This document shows positions 8,849 through 18,729 of a stretch of 64,000 nt of DNA, one piece after another (within the stretch, counting starts at the first letter, position 1; each line of letters starts with the position of its first letter). The DNA lies in contig NZ_CP031967.1 in the NCBI RefSeq assembly GCF_003443615.1, positions 2,790,001-2,854,000 of the forward strand. The letters run 5' to 3'. This DNA is from Alteromonas sp. BL110. Its GTDB lineage: Bacteria; Pseudomonadota; Gammaproteobacteria; Enterobacterales; Alteromonadaceae. A program made the position numbers and the translations under genes. The notes under the pieces are model-generated. The model was not told the origin of the DNA. It ran no database searches and saw only the letters and a list, made by a program, of their open reading frames with translations.

Positions 8849-9550
8849 TTACTTTGCGAGAGCCTTAATCATCGCCATTACTAGCTGTGCAGAATGCTTA
8901 GCAGCAGTGTCTAGGTATTCTTTAAAGCTTACTGACGAAGTTTTTCCAGCAATATCTGATAATGAGCGAATCACAAGAAACGGGGTCTCGAGCATATGAC
9001 AGGTTTGTCCGATAGCTGCGCCTTCCATTTCTACCGCTTTCATATCAGGGAAGTTTTCACGCAAATCCGCCACCGCTTCATCGCTCCCGATAAAAGCATC
9101 GCCGGTGCAAATCAAGCCCGTTGTAGATTGCAATGAGGTAATCTCTGCAGCTGCACTACGTGCTGTTTCCATTAATGCGGTATCACAACGGAAATCTTCA
9201 GGCATACCTGCACATTGACCAAGCTTGTAACCAAAATGGGTTAAATCGGCGTCGTGGTGTATAACGTGACTTGCTATCACTAAGTCGCCAATATTCAGGT
9301 TTTTGTCAAAACCACCGGCAGAACCCGTATTGACGACAGCATCAGGAGCGTATTGCTCAATCAATACCGTGGTAGCGATAGCAGCTGCCACTTTACCAAT
9401 ACCGCACTTAACCAACACCACTTCCATATCATTAAGTGTGCCTTCATAAAATGTAAGGTGTTTCCACTTTGTTTCTTTTACATTCCAAAGTGATGCTTTA
9501 AGTAGCGCAACTTCTTCATCCATTGCACCTAAAATACCAATTTTTTTCAT
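8849..9550 (-). CDS. mtnN: 5'-methylthioadenosine/S-adenosylhomocysteine nucleosidase
   Basis: Hydrolyses methylthioadenosine and S-adenosylhomocysteine to adenine and the corresponding ribose thioether. It is a cytoplasmic enzyme in methionine salvage and autoinducer-2 precursor formation. The 233-residue protein matches E. coli MtnN in length and motifs: GAMDEEVALL at the N-terminus with the catalytic Glu, NTGSAGGFD, FPDMKAVEMEGAAIGQ for ribose binding, and SLSDIAG with the catalytic Asp. It is the first gene of the mtnN-cbiB-btuF operon. A family member linked to cobalamin genes makes sense because methionine synthesis can depend on cobalamin. Confidence 0.97.
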   Translation of the reverse strand: MKKIGILGAMDEEVALLKASLWNVKETKWKHLTFYEGTLNDMEVVLVKCGIGKVAAAIATTVLIEQYAPDAVVNTGSAGGFDKNLNIGDLVIASHVIHHDADLTHFGYKLGQCAGMPEDFRCDTALMETARSAAAEITSLQSTTGLICTGDAFIGSDEAVADLRENFPDMKAVEMEGAAIGQTCHMLETPFLVIRSLSDIAGKTSSVSFKEYLDTAAKHSAQLVMAMIKALAK

Positions 9551-9616
9551 AACTCTACCGACGGTGTTGAGGGAATTTAACGGGTTAATTGTATAAGGAA
9601 AATTGAGAAACTGACA

Positions 9617-9673
9617 GAAAAATGCCTTTGTTACCGCTATTTGAGAGTAAGAAAACAGTAAAGTAACAAAGGC
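9617..9673 (-). terminator. Terminator downstream of the DUF2726 gene
   Basis: A perfect 11-base inverted repeat (GCCTTTGTTAC at 9624-9634 with GTAACAAAGGC at 9663-9673) with a 28-base loop. Read on the minus strand the stem is followed by ATTTTTC, so it can end transcription after the DUF2726 gene and before mtnN. Confidence 0.75.
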
Positions 9674-9697
9674 TAGGGGAAGCTTGAATTAACCGAA

Positions 9698-10285
9698 TCA
9701 GGCGGCAGCTGCTCTGCTTGAACGCACTGGACGGGTAGGGCGCTTGGGTGGTTCTGGGTTGTGCGTAGGTAGTTGTGCCATTTTATTTTGCAAACGGCGA
9801 TAAGGAATAAGTTTGTTCTCTAAGCACTCGCGAATATCGTCAACAGTGTAGCCAGATTTAACTTTAATTCTTGCGTGTGGAAGGCCTGCTGCATCTAAGG
9901 CGCCGGTTACAAACCAATCTTTCTGTGTTTTATAGCCTTCTTTGCCCTGGTTGTGAACTAAATCGATAGCCATTACAGGGCTCATATCTTGTTTATCAAC
10001 CAGTACAAAATCTAGCTGTCTGCTCGACGCTCTGCTAAGCGCTTGGCTTGCTGTCTTCTTGTTGGCTGTTTGACGTACTGATACCAGATCATTAAGACGT
10101 ACACGGCATACAATTCTAAACTCTCGCCCCATAGCCTGTTCGATAAGATTCAAAAAGGAATGTTCTACCGGAGTAAACAGTTGTGCTTTCCGCCTAAATG
10201 GAAATGCGACCCCACCGTCTGACAACTTTATGGCACCTAGTGCAACGACAATAAGTAACATCATTAAAATAATTGCCAATTCCAT
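9698..10285 (-). CDS. DUF2726 domain protein with N-terminal membrane anchor
   Basis: About 195 residues. A single hydrophobic segment lies at residues 1-20 (MELAIILMMLLIVVALGAI), followed by a cytoplasmic DUF2726 domain: FTPVEHSFLNLIEQAMGREF, a strand with RQLDFVLVDK, and GLPHARIKVKSGYTVDDIREC. DUF2726 is related to the PD-(D/E)XK nuclease-like fold, and the D in LDFVLVD is at the usual place, but function is unknown. The frame opens at 10306; ATG at 10285 is preferred because GAGGGTT lies just upstream. The C-terminus is Pro/Arg-rich (PPKRPTRPVRSSRAAAA) and probably disordered. Confidence 0.82.
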   Translation of the reverse strand: MELAIILMMLLIVVALGAIKLSDGGVAFPFRRKAQLFTPVEHSFLNLIEQAMGREFRIVCRVRLNDLVSVRQTANKKTASQALSRASSRQLDFVLVDKQDMSPVMAIDLVHNQGKEGYKTQKDWFVTGALDAAGLPHARIKVKSGYTVDDIRECLENKLIPYRRLQNKMAQLPTHNPEPPKRPTRPVRSSRAAAA

Positions 10286-10391
10286 CGTAACCCTCGCAAA
10301 TATCAATAGAAAAAGTCATGACAGAAGAAACTTAACGCTAGCCGAGCCTAGAGTGTATGGCTTAGCAGCATGCGCTTCGTTTACGACATAG

Positions 10392-10409
10392 GCGTCATAA
10401 AAATGACGC
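10392..10409. repeat. Short perfect hairpin GCGTCAT-AAAA-ATGACGC
   Basis: A perfect 7-base inverted repeat with a 4-base loop in the space between the DUF2726 gene and the upstream small secreted-protein gene. It lacks a following T-run on either strand, so it does not look like a terminator. It could be an operator near the promoter of the DUF2726 gene. Confidence 0.5.
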
Positions 10410-10493
10410 TTGTTACTGTCATGAAGTAGTTATTGCTGAAATTGCAAAGCGGGTGCCAACATAGACTATCTTGCTTACAAATTTACTTCGCCT

Positions 10494-10943
10494 CTAGTTA
10501 GCTTGTGAGGTGACCAGAATATCGACTTGAGAGCCCGCGTTATCAGGGCTTATTATGACTTTTACTGTCTTATCTTCAGACGAGAGTAGGGTACGGCCAC
10601 TAACTGGAGGATGGGGGGTTAGCGATGGGTGGGCTGTTTCATAAACGTTGAGCATTTCGTTGGGCGTGCGTGGTGAGTGATAAACCATCACTGCCGACAT
10701 GTCATTTTCGAAGGCTTGACATTGTCTTGCATCGTCAGAAATTTTCACCTTTTGAAATTTTGCAGGGCAAGACACAATAGCAGGTCGTCTTAGAGACGGC
10801 GCCGAATCCTTTTTATTTTTCTGCTCATTCACTTGGACGCTTAACGAAGAATCTACTGGAAGGGTTTCTGCAAAACAAGCATTTCCCGCGGCTGAGGCTA
10901 ATGCTAAACAAAGTAAAATTGTCCAAGTGTTTACGTGCTTCAT
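10494..10943 (-). CDS. Small secreted protein of unknown function
   Basis: A 149-residue protein with a clear signal peptide (TWTILLCLALASAAGNACFA, cleavage before ETLPV). The mature part is about 120 residues, with a Lys-rich stretch (NEQKNKKDSAP) and two Cys residues (VSCPAK and RQCQAF) that could form a disulfide. No family is recognised. It stands alone, with a gap of more than 180 bases on each side. The start ATG is the first in frame and gives a sensible signal peptide. It is probably periplasmic or outer-membrane associated. Confidence 0.72.
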   Translation of the reverse strand: MKHVNTWTILLCLALASAAGNACFAETLPVDSSLSVQVNEQKNKKDSAPSLRRPAIVSCPAKFQKVKISDDARQCQAFENDMSAVMVYHSPRTPNEMLNVYETAHPSLTPHPPVSGRTLLSSEDKTVKVIISPDNAGSQVDILVTSQAN

Positions 10944-11084
10944 AGGTAAGTTCTTTATCCAGTGGGCGATGTTCTTAATTTGTTTTTTACGATACTAGTA
11001 AGGTTACTCTTTCGCTTCAACTAAACCTTGGTCTATTAAGGTATATAAGTAGTGCTTTTCGTATCTTCTAGGACGTATAAAACA

Positions 11085-11117
11085 AAAAAGCTCGATAGCA
11101 GAGCTATCGAGCTTTTA
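11085..11117 (-). terminator. Intrinsic terminator of gltBD
   Basis: AGCTCGATAG at 11089-11098 pairs with CTATCGAGCT at 11104-11113, with a 5-base loop. A-runs upstream give a T-run on the minus strand. It lies 24 bases after the gltD stop codon and is nearly symmetric, so it may also work on the plus strand. Confidence 0.92.
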
Positions 11118-11140
11118 ATAACAGGGAATATTCGCGAAGG

Positions 11141-12559
<1,419 letters not shown>

Positions 12560-12569
12560 CTAAATCCTC

Positions 12570-15500
12570 CTACTGAGCCTGAATGCGTAATTCAGCACTT
12601 GAACGACTGATGTGACCAAGCAAGTTTTTCACATCACTGGTTTTTGGCTTAATAAGCTTAAAGCGTTTCAGCGTTGCGGCGAAATCAGTAAGCAGTGACA
12701 ACGAGTGCTCGCTTCCTGTTTCTTCGTAATGCTGATTAATTAAGCCGCGTAAGTGCTCAGCAAGAATCGCTTTGTCTTCAATAGGCATCACATCAACGAG
12801 CTCGGCGTTAACGCGGTTATCAAGGTCATCGCCGTCATCCATTAGATAAGCAAAACCACCTGTCATACCTGCGCCGAAGTTCACGCCAACCGGACCAAGT
12901 ACAGCAATAATACCGCCTGTCATGTATTCACAGCCGTTATCGCCAATACCTTCCACTACCGCGATAGCACCAGAGTTACGCACACCAAAACGCTCACCAG
13001 CGCGGCCAGCAGCAAGCAGTTTGCCGCCTGTTGCGCCGTAAAGGCAGGTGTTACCCATGATGGCGCTGTCGTGGGCGTCGTACGAGATGTCGCGAGGTGG
13101 GTGAATAACAAGCTTACCGCCGGTCATGCCTTTACCTACGTAATCGTTGGCGTCGCCTTCAAGGTGCATATGCAGACCGCCAGCGTTCCACACGCCGAAG
13201 CTCTGACCTGCTGTACCGGTAAGTTCAACCTTGATAGGTGTATCTTCAAAGTCGTGGTTACCGTGGTGTTTAGCAATTTCACCTGATAGCAAAGCGCCTA
13301 CAGAACGGTCGGTATTGCGTACAGGGTATTTAAGAGTTATTGACTCTCCATCTACCACAGCTTGCTGACCATCTTTAAGCATCTGAGCATTTAACTCGCC
13401 TTTATCGATAGGCGCGTTAGTGGTTTGCGAACAGAATAGGCGAGTGTGATCACCTGCTTTAGGCTGTGCAAGTAGTGGCGACAGGTCCAAGCGATTTTGT
13501 TTAGCAGTAATGCCGTCGAGTACTTTAAGTAGCTCTGTACGACCAACTAAGTCGTCGAACTTAGCGACACCCATAGACGCCATGATTTCACGTACTTCCT
13601 GAGCGATAAACTTGAAGTAGTTCATCACCATGTCAGGTAAGCCAATAAAGTGATCATCACGCAGCTTTTGATCCTGCGTTGCAACACCAGTTGCACAGTT
13701 GTTTAGGTGGCAAATACGCAGATATTTACAGCCTAAAGCAACCATTGGGCCTGTACCAAAACCAAAGCTCTCAGCGCCTAAAATACCGGCTTTTACTACG
13801 TCCAAGCCTGTTTTCAAACCACCGTCAGTTTGAACGCGTACTTTGTGACGTAGACCGTTCTCAATTAGAGCTTGCTGTGTTTCAGACAAGCCTAGTTCAA
13901 ACGGACTACCTGCATATTTAACAGACGTTAGTGGGCTTGCACCTGTACCGCCGTCGTAACCTGAAACGGTGATAAGGTCGGCATAGGCTTTCGCTACACC
14001 CGTTGCAATGGTGCCAACACCCGGCTCAGATACCAGCTTAACCGATATAAGCGCCGTTGGATTAACCTGCTTCAAATCAAAAATTAGTTGAGCCAAATCT
14101 TCAATTGAATAGATATCGTGGTGCGGCGGCGGTGAAATAAGGGTTACACCCGGCACAGAGAAACGAAGTTGTGCGATGTACTTATTGACCTTATCGCCTG
14201 GAAGCTGACCACCTTCTCCCGGTTTTGCACCCTGTGCCACTTTAATTTGAATAACGTTTGCGTTAACTAAATAGTGAGGTGTTACACCGAAGCGGCCTGA
14301 CGCCACCTGCTTAATTTTAGAGTTCTTTTCAGTACCAAAACGAGAAGGGTGCTCGCCACCTTCCCCTGAGTTAGACTGACCGCCCAAGCGGTTCATTGCA
14401 ATCGCTAGTGCTTCGTGCGCTTCTGGGCTCAATGCACCAATTGACATAGCCGCAGTATCAAAGCGCGGGAATAAGTTCTCCGGTGCTTCTACTTCGCTAA
14501 TATCAATAGGATCGCAATCTGGGTTTATAGCTAGCAAGTCGCGAATGTGCGCAGGCGCACGTTCGTTAACAAGCTTGGCGTATTGCTGGTAATCGTCGTA
14601 GTTACCTGACACAACCGCCTTTTGAAGCGTACTTACTACGTCAGGGTTGTAGGCGTGATATTCGCCACCGTGCACGTATTTAAGCAAACCGCCATGGTCT
14701 ACAGACTTGCGTTTAAGCCATGCAATTCGGTTAAGGTTCACAAGGTCTTGATGGAAGTCATCAAAGCCCGCACCCTGAATGCGCGAAGTTACCCCTTTAA
14801 AGCAAAGGTTCATTACTTCGTTGTTGATACCCACCGCTTCAAACAGCTTAGAGCTACGGTAGCTTGCAACTGTGCTAATTCCCATCTTAGACATGATCTT
14901 ATACAAGCCTTTGTTGATACCTTTACGGTAGTTCAACGTGGCCTGCATAGGAGAAATATCTAGCTCACCTTTTTCACAAAGCTGTTCGATAGTTTCGTAG
15001 GCAAGGAATGGGTAAACCGCAGTGGCACCTAAGCCGATAAGTACGGCAAAGTGATGCGGGTCTCGGGCGCTCGCTGTTTCAACAACAACGTTCGCGTCAC
15101 AGCGCAATGACTTTTCAACGAGACGGCGCTGGACTGCACCAACCGCCATGGCCGCTGGGATAACCAAACGGTTTTGTTTAATGTTTCTGTCAGACAGAAT
15201 AACGAACGCAGCTCGTTTATTCTTAACCAGCATTTCCACTTCGTTACAGACGCGTTCAATGGCTTTCTTTAAACCTTCTTGCGGAGCGTATTGAAGTTCT
15301 ACCACTTCTGAGTAGTAGTTATCTGGGTTAAATTCACGCAGCTGTTTTAGGTCGGTATACATCAACACTGGCGAGTCGAACAGCACGCGGTCAGCGTAAC
15401 CAGACGTTTCGCTAAAGACGTTTTGCTCTCGGCCAATACAGGTTGCCAACGACATAACGTGGTTTTCACGGAGCGGGTCGATAGGCGGGTTAGTAACCTG

Positions 15501-17036
15501 CGCAAACTGCTGACGGAAGTAATCGTAAACCGTACGCTGACGCGATGACATAACCGCCATTGGCGTATCGTCACCCATAGAGCCAACGGCTTCTTGACCG
15601 TCTTTCGCGAGTACTTTTACAACTTGTTGAATTTCTTCATAACTGTAGGCGTGTAGCTTGTGATATACCGCCATGGCATCGTCGTCAAACACGCGCTTGC
15701 CAATTAGCGAGGCATCGAGCTGCTCGATAGGGGTCAAACGACGGATGTGTTTTTCTAGCCATTCTTTGTATGGATGACGCGCTTTTAAGTCGTCATCAAT
15801 TTCCGTAGAACGCCAGATTTTGCCCGTGTAAGTATCTACAGCAAGCATTTCACCTGGACCTACACGGCCTTTCTCAATAACGTCAGCTTGCTCGTAGTCC
15901 CAAATACCCACTTCTGAGGCAAGAGTAATAAACCCGTTTTTGGTGATGACATAGCGAGCCGGGCGTAGGCCATTTCTATCTAGGTTACAGGCAACATGAC
16001 GGCCATTCGTTAATACGATGCCGGCAGGGCCATCCCACGGTTCCATGTGCATCGAGTTAAACTCGTAGAATGCACGCAGGTCATCATCCATGGTTTTGTT
16101 ATTTTGATAGGCAGGTGGAACAAGCAAGCGCATGGCACGGAATAAATCCATACCACCGGCTAGGAATAGCTCCAGCATATTATCCAGTGACGATGAGTCT
16201 GAACCTTCAGTATTTACAAAAGGCGCAGCATCTTTAAGGTCGGGGATAAGCGGCGTTGAAAACTTAGCGGCACGTGCCATCGCCCAGTCGCGGTTACCTT
16301 TAATAGTGTTAATTTCACCATTATGCGCAAGGAAGCGGAAGGGTTGAGCTAGCGGCCAACGTGGTAAAGTATTCGTTGAAAAGCGTTGGTGGAAAACGCA
16401 GATTGCGCTTTGCATACGCTCATCGGCAAGATCGTGATAAAAGGCGGGTAAATCTTTTGGCATTACCAAGCCTTTATAAATTGTTACTAAGCCTGATAAA
16501 CATGCTACGTAAAAATCTGGATCTGCTTCTAGTCGCTTTTCAGCTCGGCGGCGGATCATATATAGGCGACGCTCTAGGTCACGTTTTCTCCAGCCCGCTG
16601 GAGCGTTCACAAAAACCTGTTCGATTTGTGGAACGCCCGTAAGCGCTAATTCACCCAGTACTGAGCGGTCGACAGGCACTTCGCGCCAACCCACTACTGA
16701 AAGTGTTTCCTTTTCAAGTTCTTCATTAAGCACTTCACGCGCAGTTTGCGCAAGTACCGGGTCCTGACTTAAGAAAATCATGCCCACGCCGTATTTTTTG
16801 CTGAGTTTCCAGCCATTTTCTTCGGCGATTGCATGGAAGAACGCATCCGGTTTCTGCAGTAATAAACCACAGCCGTCACCGGTTTTCCCGTCGGCGGCGA
16901 TACCGCCACGATGCTGCATACGGTCAAGACCGTGTATAGCAGTGGTTACCAATTCGTGACTGGCTTCCCCATGAGTGTGAGCAATTAAGCCAAACCCACA
17001 GTTGTCCCGGGAATCATTGGGATTATATAAACTCAT
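12570..17036 (-). CDS. gltB: Glutamate synthase [NADPH] large subunit
   Basis: Converts glutamine and 2-oxoglutarate to two glutamates: ammonia from the N-terminal class II glutaminase is channelled to the FMN site. The 1488-residue protein begins MSLYNPNDSRDNCGFG, where Cys13 is the glutaminase nucleophile after removal of a short propeptide. The FMN/synthase domain has GEGGEHPSRFG and YDGGTGASPLTS. The 3Fe-4S ligands are in CKYLRICHLNNCATG. The C-terminal beta-helix (gltB_C, with repeats such as GNTCLYGATGGKLLAAG) is complete. It forms an operon with gltD. A long AT-rich upstream region probably carries its promoter and regulator sites. Confidence 0.98.
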   Translation of the reverse strand: MSLYNPNDSRDNCGFGLIAHTHGEASHELVTTAIHGLDRMQHRGGIAADGKTGDGCGLLLQKPDAFFHAIAEENGWKLSKKYGVGMIFLSQDPVLAQTAREVLNEELEKETLSVVGWREVPVDRSVLGELALTGVPQIEQVFVNAPAGWRKRDLERRLYMIRRRAEKRLEADPDFYVACLSGLVTIYKGLVMPKDLPAFYHDLADERMQSAICVFHQRFSTNTLPRWPLAQPFRFLAHNGEINTIKGNRDWAMARAAKFSTPLIPDLKDAAPFVNTEGSDSSSLDNMLELFLAGGMDLFRAMRLLVPPAYQNNKTMDDDLRAFYEFNSMHMEPWDGPAGIVLTNGRHVACNLDRNGLRPARYVITKNGFITLASEVGIWDYEQADVIEKGRVGPGEMLAVDTYTGKIWRSTEIDDDLKARHPYKEWLEKHIRRLTPIEQLDASLIGKRVFDDDAMAVYHKLHAYSYEEIQQVVKVLAKDGQEAVGSMGDDTPMAVMSSRQRTVYDYFRQQFAQVTNPPIDPLRENHVMSLATCIGREQNVFSETSGYADRVLFDSPVLMYTDLKQLREFNPDNYYSEVVELQYAPQEGLKKAIERVCNEVEMLVKNKRAAFVILSDRNIKQNRLVIPAAMAVGAVQRRLVEKSLRCDANVVVETASARDPHHFAVLIGLGATAVYPFLAYETIEQLCEKGELDISPMQATLNYRKGINKGLYKIMSKMGISTVASYRSSKLFEAVGINNEVMNLCFKGVTSRIQGAGFDDFHQDLVNLNRIAWLKRKSVDHGGLLKYVHGGEYHAYNPDVVSTLQKAVVSGNYDDYQQYAKLVNERAPAHIRDLLAINPDCDPIDISEVEAPENLFPRFDTAAMSIGALSPEAHEALAIAMNRLGGQSNSGEGGEHPSRFGTEKNSKIKQVASGRFGVTPHYLVNANVIQIKVAQGAKPGEGGQLPGDKVNKYIAQLRFSVPGVTLISPPPHHDIYSIEDLAQLIFDLKQVNPTALISVKLVSEPGVGTIATGVAKAYADLITVSGYDGGTGASPLTSVKYAGSPFELGLSETQQALIENGLRHKVRVQTDGGLKTGLDVVKAGILGAESFGFGTGPMVALGCKYLRICHLNNCATGVATQDQKLRDDHFIGLPDMVMNYFKFIAQEVREIMASMGVAKFDDLVGRTELLKVLDGITAKQNRLDLSPLLAQPKAGDHTRLFCSQTTNAPIDKGELNAQMLKDGQQAVVDGESITLKYPVRNTDRSVGALLSGEIAKHHGNHDFEDTPIKVELTGTAGQSFGVWNAGGLHMHLEGDANDYVGKGMTGGKLVIHPPRDISYDAHDSAIMGNTCLYGATGGKLLAAGRAGERFGVRNSGAIAVVEGIGDNGCEYMTGGIIAVLGPVGVNFGAGMTGGFAYLMDDGDDLDNRVNAELVDVMPIEDKAILAEHLRGLINQHYEETGSEHSLSLLTDFAATLKRFKLIKPKTSDVKNLLGHISRSSAELRIQAQ

Positions 17037-17694
17037 CTCTTAACTCCTTCAACCTTTTGACTGGGCAAGGTATGCGTTGCGTGTAGATGCGCCTAGGTTT
17101 GCGTATCACAACATTATTAGACGTCTTTTAAACCTGCGAGCGGTATTGCTCGCGGCATGCGCCTTTCTTGTCGTTATTTATTATTAGAGGATTCCAGTCG
17201 TTTCCGCATTTTTATGCATTATTGCTGTGCGGGCCGTACAAAATACCCACATTGAAAAATAAAATCAAACGCTAAAAATATAAGGTTTATACAGAATTAG
17301 TATAAACTTAATTAAATTCATATAATTCAACGGCTTACTGTTTATCTTTTGTGTTTGTAATAAAAATGTTATCAGCTGATAAAAATGAATAGTTTTCAAA
17401 CTTTAAATGATATTGGTTCTCATTTGCCTTTTGTTAATGAATAATTATGCTTTAAGTGTGTTGTTTTATGTTGTCAATGGCGGTTTATTTGTATTTTTAT
17501 GAATTCGTAAAGCTACGGTTCCACTCATATAAGTAGTTTGCTATATTGTTTAAAAATTATCCGCATGTAAGGTTAGAGCTTAAGGCTGTGATACTTGATA
17601 GGACATTCGTGTAATTTTCACGAGCGCATAAGCGTTAGCAAGAGAATAAAAATTCACTGAAAGCACATGCTATCAAGCTAGCGAGGATCATTTT
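17037..17694. promoter_or_regulatory. Divergent gltB/amidase regulatory region with two dyads
   Basis: A 658-base gene-free region between two divergent genes, very AT-rich from about 17220 to 17560. Two perfect dyads stand out: GTTTATAC (17285-17292) and GTATAAAC (17300-17307) separated by 7 bases, and the 14-base palindrome TTATCAGCTGATAA at 17369-17382. An AGACGTCT palindrome lies at 17119-17126. These are plausible binding sites for regulators of glutamate synthase, but no regulator can be named from the sequence. Confidence 0.55.
17136..17153. other. Hairpin in the gltB leader
   Basis: GCGAGC (17136-17141) and GCTCGC (17148-17153) form a 6-base stem with a 6-base loop about 100 bases upstream of the gltB start. 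On the minus strand it is not followed by a T-run, so it is not an obvious attenuator. It may be a 5'-UTR structure. Confidence 0.4.
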
Positions 17695-18630
17695 ATGACA
17701 GCTTTACAAGCAGCTCCCAGCTACGCCTTTAATATTAATGACCATAAGTTAACCGGCGACGACGTGAGTTTTACGCCTTCTCCTAATTCTTCAGGGATGT
17801 TTGAGAAGGGCTATCCCGATACTATCGTCATTCATTTTACTGCAGGCAGTAATTTAGCGTCTTCGGTTAATGTATTGACCCACCCTGATAGCGGCGTGTC
17901 TGCTCACTTCGCTGTGGGACGCAACGGCAATATCGTACAAATGCTACCAACTAATCAAATTGCATGGCATGCAGGGGAAAGCCACTTTGAAGGGCGCAGT
18001 GGATTAAATCAATATTCGATAGGTATTGAGTTAGACAATGCAGGCCAGCTCAAAGAAAGAAGTGATGGCACTTATGAGAGTTGGTTCGGTAAAGTGTATG
18101 AGAAAAGCGAAGTATTCGAAGTTAGAAACAACAACCAGTATGCGATTGGCTATTGGCACAAGTATTCGGATATACAAGTCGCCCGAACACTCGCTTTATG
18201 TAAAGCACTGTGCGAGCACTATAAGATTTCTACTATTGTTGGGCATGAAGAGATAGCGCCTACGCGTAAGGTAGATCCAGGTCCTGCCTTTCCCCTACAG
18301 AAGTTCAAAGAACTCGCATCGCATCCCGAGCGTAATGGGTGGGAAGCCGAATTAAAAGAAACGAGCACACAGCGAGAAGCCCATGACCAATTCCAGCGTG
18401 ATTTAACTAGCCCTATAATGAAAATTGCGAATGTCAGTGCAAGCACGCTTAATGTTAGAAAAGGACCTGGTGCTTCATTTCCCACTATTGATAATGGGTT
18501 AAATAAAGGCGAAATATTAAAAGTACTAGAGAAACAAGGGGATTGGGCGAAAGTATCTTTTACTAAAGTTGGTTGGGTTAACACTGCGTTTATTCACGAA
18601 GTAACGGAAAAGTCGCCGTTTAAATCGTGA
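17695..18630 (+). CDS. N-acetylmuramoyl-L-alanine amidase with SH3b domain
   Basis: Predicted zinc amidase cleaving the bond between MurNAc and the stem peptide. The Amidase_2 domain (about residues 35-205) shows the zinc ligands in IVIHFTAGS, VGHEEIAP and KVDPGPAF, as in AmpD and T7 lysozyme. A C-terminal SH3b domain at about 245-300 (STLNVRKGPGASF to GWVNTAFI) is a cell-wall-binding module. No signal peptide is visible: the N-terminus MTALQAAPSYAFNINDHKL is not hydrophobic enough. The ATG at 17695 has GCGAGGATC upstream as a reasonable ribosome site. It could act in muropeptide recycling or be exported by another route. Confidence 0.9.
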   Translation: MTALQAAPSYAFNINDHKLTGDDVSFTPSPNSSGMFEKGYPDTIVIHFTAGSNLASSVNVLTHPDSGVSAHFAVGRNGNIVQMLPTNQIAWHAGESHFEGRSGLNQYSIGIELDNAGQLKERSDGTYESWFGKVYEKSEVFEVRNNNQYAIGYWHKYSDIQVARTLALCKALCEHYKISTIVGHEEIAPTRKVDPGPAFPLQKFKELASHPERNGWEAELKETSTQREAHDQFQRDLTSPIMKIANVSASTLNVRKGPGASFPTIDNGLNKGEILKVLEKQGDWAKVSFTKVGWVNTAFIHEVTEKSPFKS

Positions 18631-18729
18631 CTGTTACCTGGTGTCATCCCTTTGCTTCAATAAACCGCATTCCCGAAGTGGATAAAGCCTGATAGGATAC
18701 AGGCAAAAATAAGTTTAGATTAGACGTAC

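Noticed and set aside
10392..10409. The GCGTCAT hairpin as a terminator
   Set aside because: No T-run follows on either strand, so it was kept only as a dyad.
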